Positions 5,056 to 6,055 of a stretch of 6,055 bases of DNA are shown piece after piece. The stretch's first letter is position 1, and each line of letters opens with the position of its first letter. The DNA lies in the NCBI GenBank assembly GCA_021788685.1, contig JAJYKH010000177.1:1-6055 (forward strand), written 5' to 3'. Made by a program: the position numbers and the translations under genes. Under the pieces are notes generated by a model. The model had not been told where the DNA came from. It saw nothing but the letters and a program-made list of their open reading frames with translations, and ran no database searches. This DNA is from Deltaproteobacteria bacterium (GTDB lineage Bacteria > Desulfobacterota > Desulfobulbia > Desulfobulbales > UBA5123).

Positions 5056-6054
5056 CTAGACCGCCGCCCGCTCCTGGGGAGCCAGCCCGTTTGCCGAAAT
5101 GCCTTTGATGGTGTACCCCGGATCGTTCAGGAAGTTGGTGAAGATGACGATGAAGGCCACCGCCGTCTCTCCCATGAGCCGCTTGTCCCGGTAGAGCTCT
5201 TGGAGGCTCTGGCGCCGCTCGCTCTTGGTTTCCCGGTCGAACCGCCGCTTGAACAGGCCGTCCAGCTGGTGCCCCTCTCCCAGGTTGATGTGCTGGAGGC
5301 CGCCCGCCGCCGAATAGCTCATGACGCTCTTGAGCAGGTCCTGCTGCTCCCGGGGGTCGCGGAGGTGGTAGGCGAAGAGGTGGAGCATGGTGCTCTTGCC
5401 TTCGGCGATGCTCGCCAGGGCCAGGGAGGAAAACAGCTTCCGGCCGGCTGCGTCGAGGACGGCCTTCTGGTCGCGGAGCAGGGAGAGGAAGACCGCGTTC
5501 TTGTACAGCTGGTAGAGGCGCATGGCCCCGTTGATCTTGCGGCCGGCCGGGTGGGGCTGCCGCAGCTCGACCCCCCGGTAGCTGCCCACGAACAGGGCCT
5601 CGAAGATCACCTGGTTGCAGTCCAGGACCCGGGTGGGGTCGGAGAGATCGATCCGCAGGTCCAGGGTGTTGTCCAGCCGGTCGGCGAGCTTGATCTTGAC
5701 CAGAGCGGGCTGGTGCCCCGCTTCCTGGATGAGCCGGCCCAGGTACTGGTGATAGGGCTCGCGCCCGGCGCGGGTCAGGCCGGCCAGCCGCTCGTCCAGC
5801 AAGGCGGCATCCCCGCCGCGGCGGCCGATGATCTCCCGGTAGCGCTCTTCCAGCATGTCCCAGGTTTCCCGGCCGTAGCGCTCCGGAGTGATGTCCTCGT
5901 TCTTGTCGTGGAAGAGGGTGGCGAGCAGATCGAGGGGGGCGGGCGCCTCCTCCGCCCGCACCAGGAGGGCGGCCGCCCGGATGGGGTGGAGCACGGCCAA
6001 GGGGCCCAGGCGGCGCTTCTGCTCCCCGTACGCCGTGTCCAGAAAGTCGAGGGC
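5056..6054 (-). CDS. HD-domain phosphohydrolase, RelA/SpoT-hydrolase-like, N-terminus outside window
   Basis: The frame enters from the right edge and gives 332 residues to the TAG at 5056-5058. The TTG at 6000 need not be a start, because coding continues upstream (ALDFLDTAYGEQKRRLG). Counting from the edge, the HD metal-site residues are H23 (LHPIRAA), H49-D50 with E53-D54 (LFHDKNED), and D125 with N129 (KIKLADRLDN). The HDxxED arrangement and the DRLxN motif match the (p)ppGpp hydrolase domain of RSH enzymes rather than a generic HD phosphodiesterase. The remaining 200 residues are mostly helical-looking and show no synthetase motif or ACT/TGS domain that I recognise. It could hydrolyse (p)ppGpp or another nucleotide. 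It shares orientation with the YprB-like gene, 147 bp upstream of it, with repeat copy B between them. Confidence 0.85.
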   Translation of the reverse strand, partial: ALDFLDTAYGEQKRRLGPLAVLHPIRAAALLVRAEEAPAPLDLLATLFHDKNEDITPERYGRETWDMLEERYREIIGRRGGDAALLDERLAGLTRAGREPYHQYLGRLIQEAGHQPALVKIKLADRLDNTLDLRIDLSDPTRVLDCNQVIFEALFVGSYRGVELRQPHPAGRKINGAMRLYQLYKNAVFLSLLRDQKAVLDAAGRKLFSSLALASIAEGKSTMLHLFAYHLRDPREQQDLLKSVMSYSAAGGLQHINLGEGHQLDGLFKRRFDRETKSERRQSLQELYRDKRLMGETAVAFIVIFTNFLNDPGYTIKGISANGLAPQERAAV

Positions 6055-6055
6055 C

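Overview
The window reads as chromosomal DNA of a GC-rich bacterium. A Desulfuromonadota (Geobacter/Desulfuromonas-like) host is my inference. It rests on the gene style (a MinD-type ATPase followed by a RodZ-like helix-turn-helix protein, a YprB-type RNase H-fold protein with an N-terminal HhH-like segment) and on the abundance of imperfect intergenic palindromes. No rRNA, tRNA or CRISPR array is visible.

Left part (1-1875) looks accessory. A long minus-strand frame, open from 1100 to the left edge, encodes an uncharacterised protein with a GEVKYH motif and a Gly/Ala-rich C-terminal half; it has no ATG at its expected start. Diverging from it on the plus strand is a compact toxin-antitoxin operon: a ribbon-helix-helix antitoxin (1214-1453) overlapping by one base a PIN-domain toxin (1453-1875). 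A promoter with a perfect dyad over its -35 box precedes it. Next, on the minus strand, lies only the C-terminal end of an alpha/beta hydrolase (1914-2129), a gene remnant that ends at an 11-bp inverted repeat.

The middle (2252-3699) is a two-gene plus-strand operon: a MinD/ParA-like P-loop ATPase and, 2 bp later, a protein with a degenerate J-domain-like N-terminus and a RodZ-type HTH. The pairing suggests a role in positioning or assembly at the membrane or cytoskeleton, but the partner is not visible here.

The gap 3700-4089 is almost wholly filled by two repeat elements. The first (3728-3935) has 13-bp terminal inverted repeats, is flanked by a 5-6 bp direct repeat, and folds on paper into a three-way junction; I read it as a non-autonomous, MITE-like insertion. 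The second (3966-4091) is a diverged copy of a repeat that recurs at 4946-5048 with key blocks in matching register.

Right part (4090-6054) holds two minus-strand genes, each with one copy of that repeat at its 3' end: a YprB-like DEDD-type nuclease, possibly translated from a leaderless mRNA, and the C-terminal 332 codons of an HD-domain protein whose metal-site motifs match RelA/SpoT-type (p)ppGpp hydrolases. The most unusual items are the three-way-junction element, the paired 3'-end repeats and the uncharacterised protein at the left edge.
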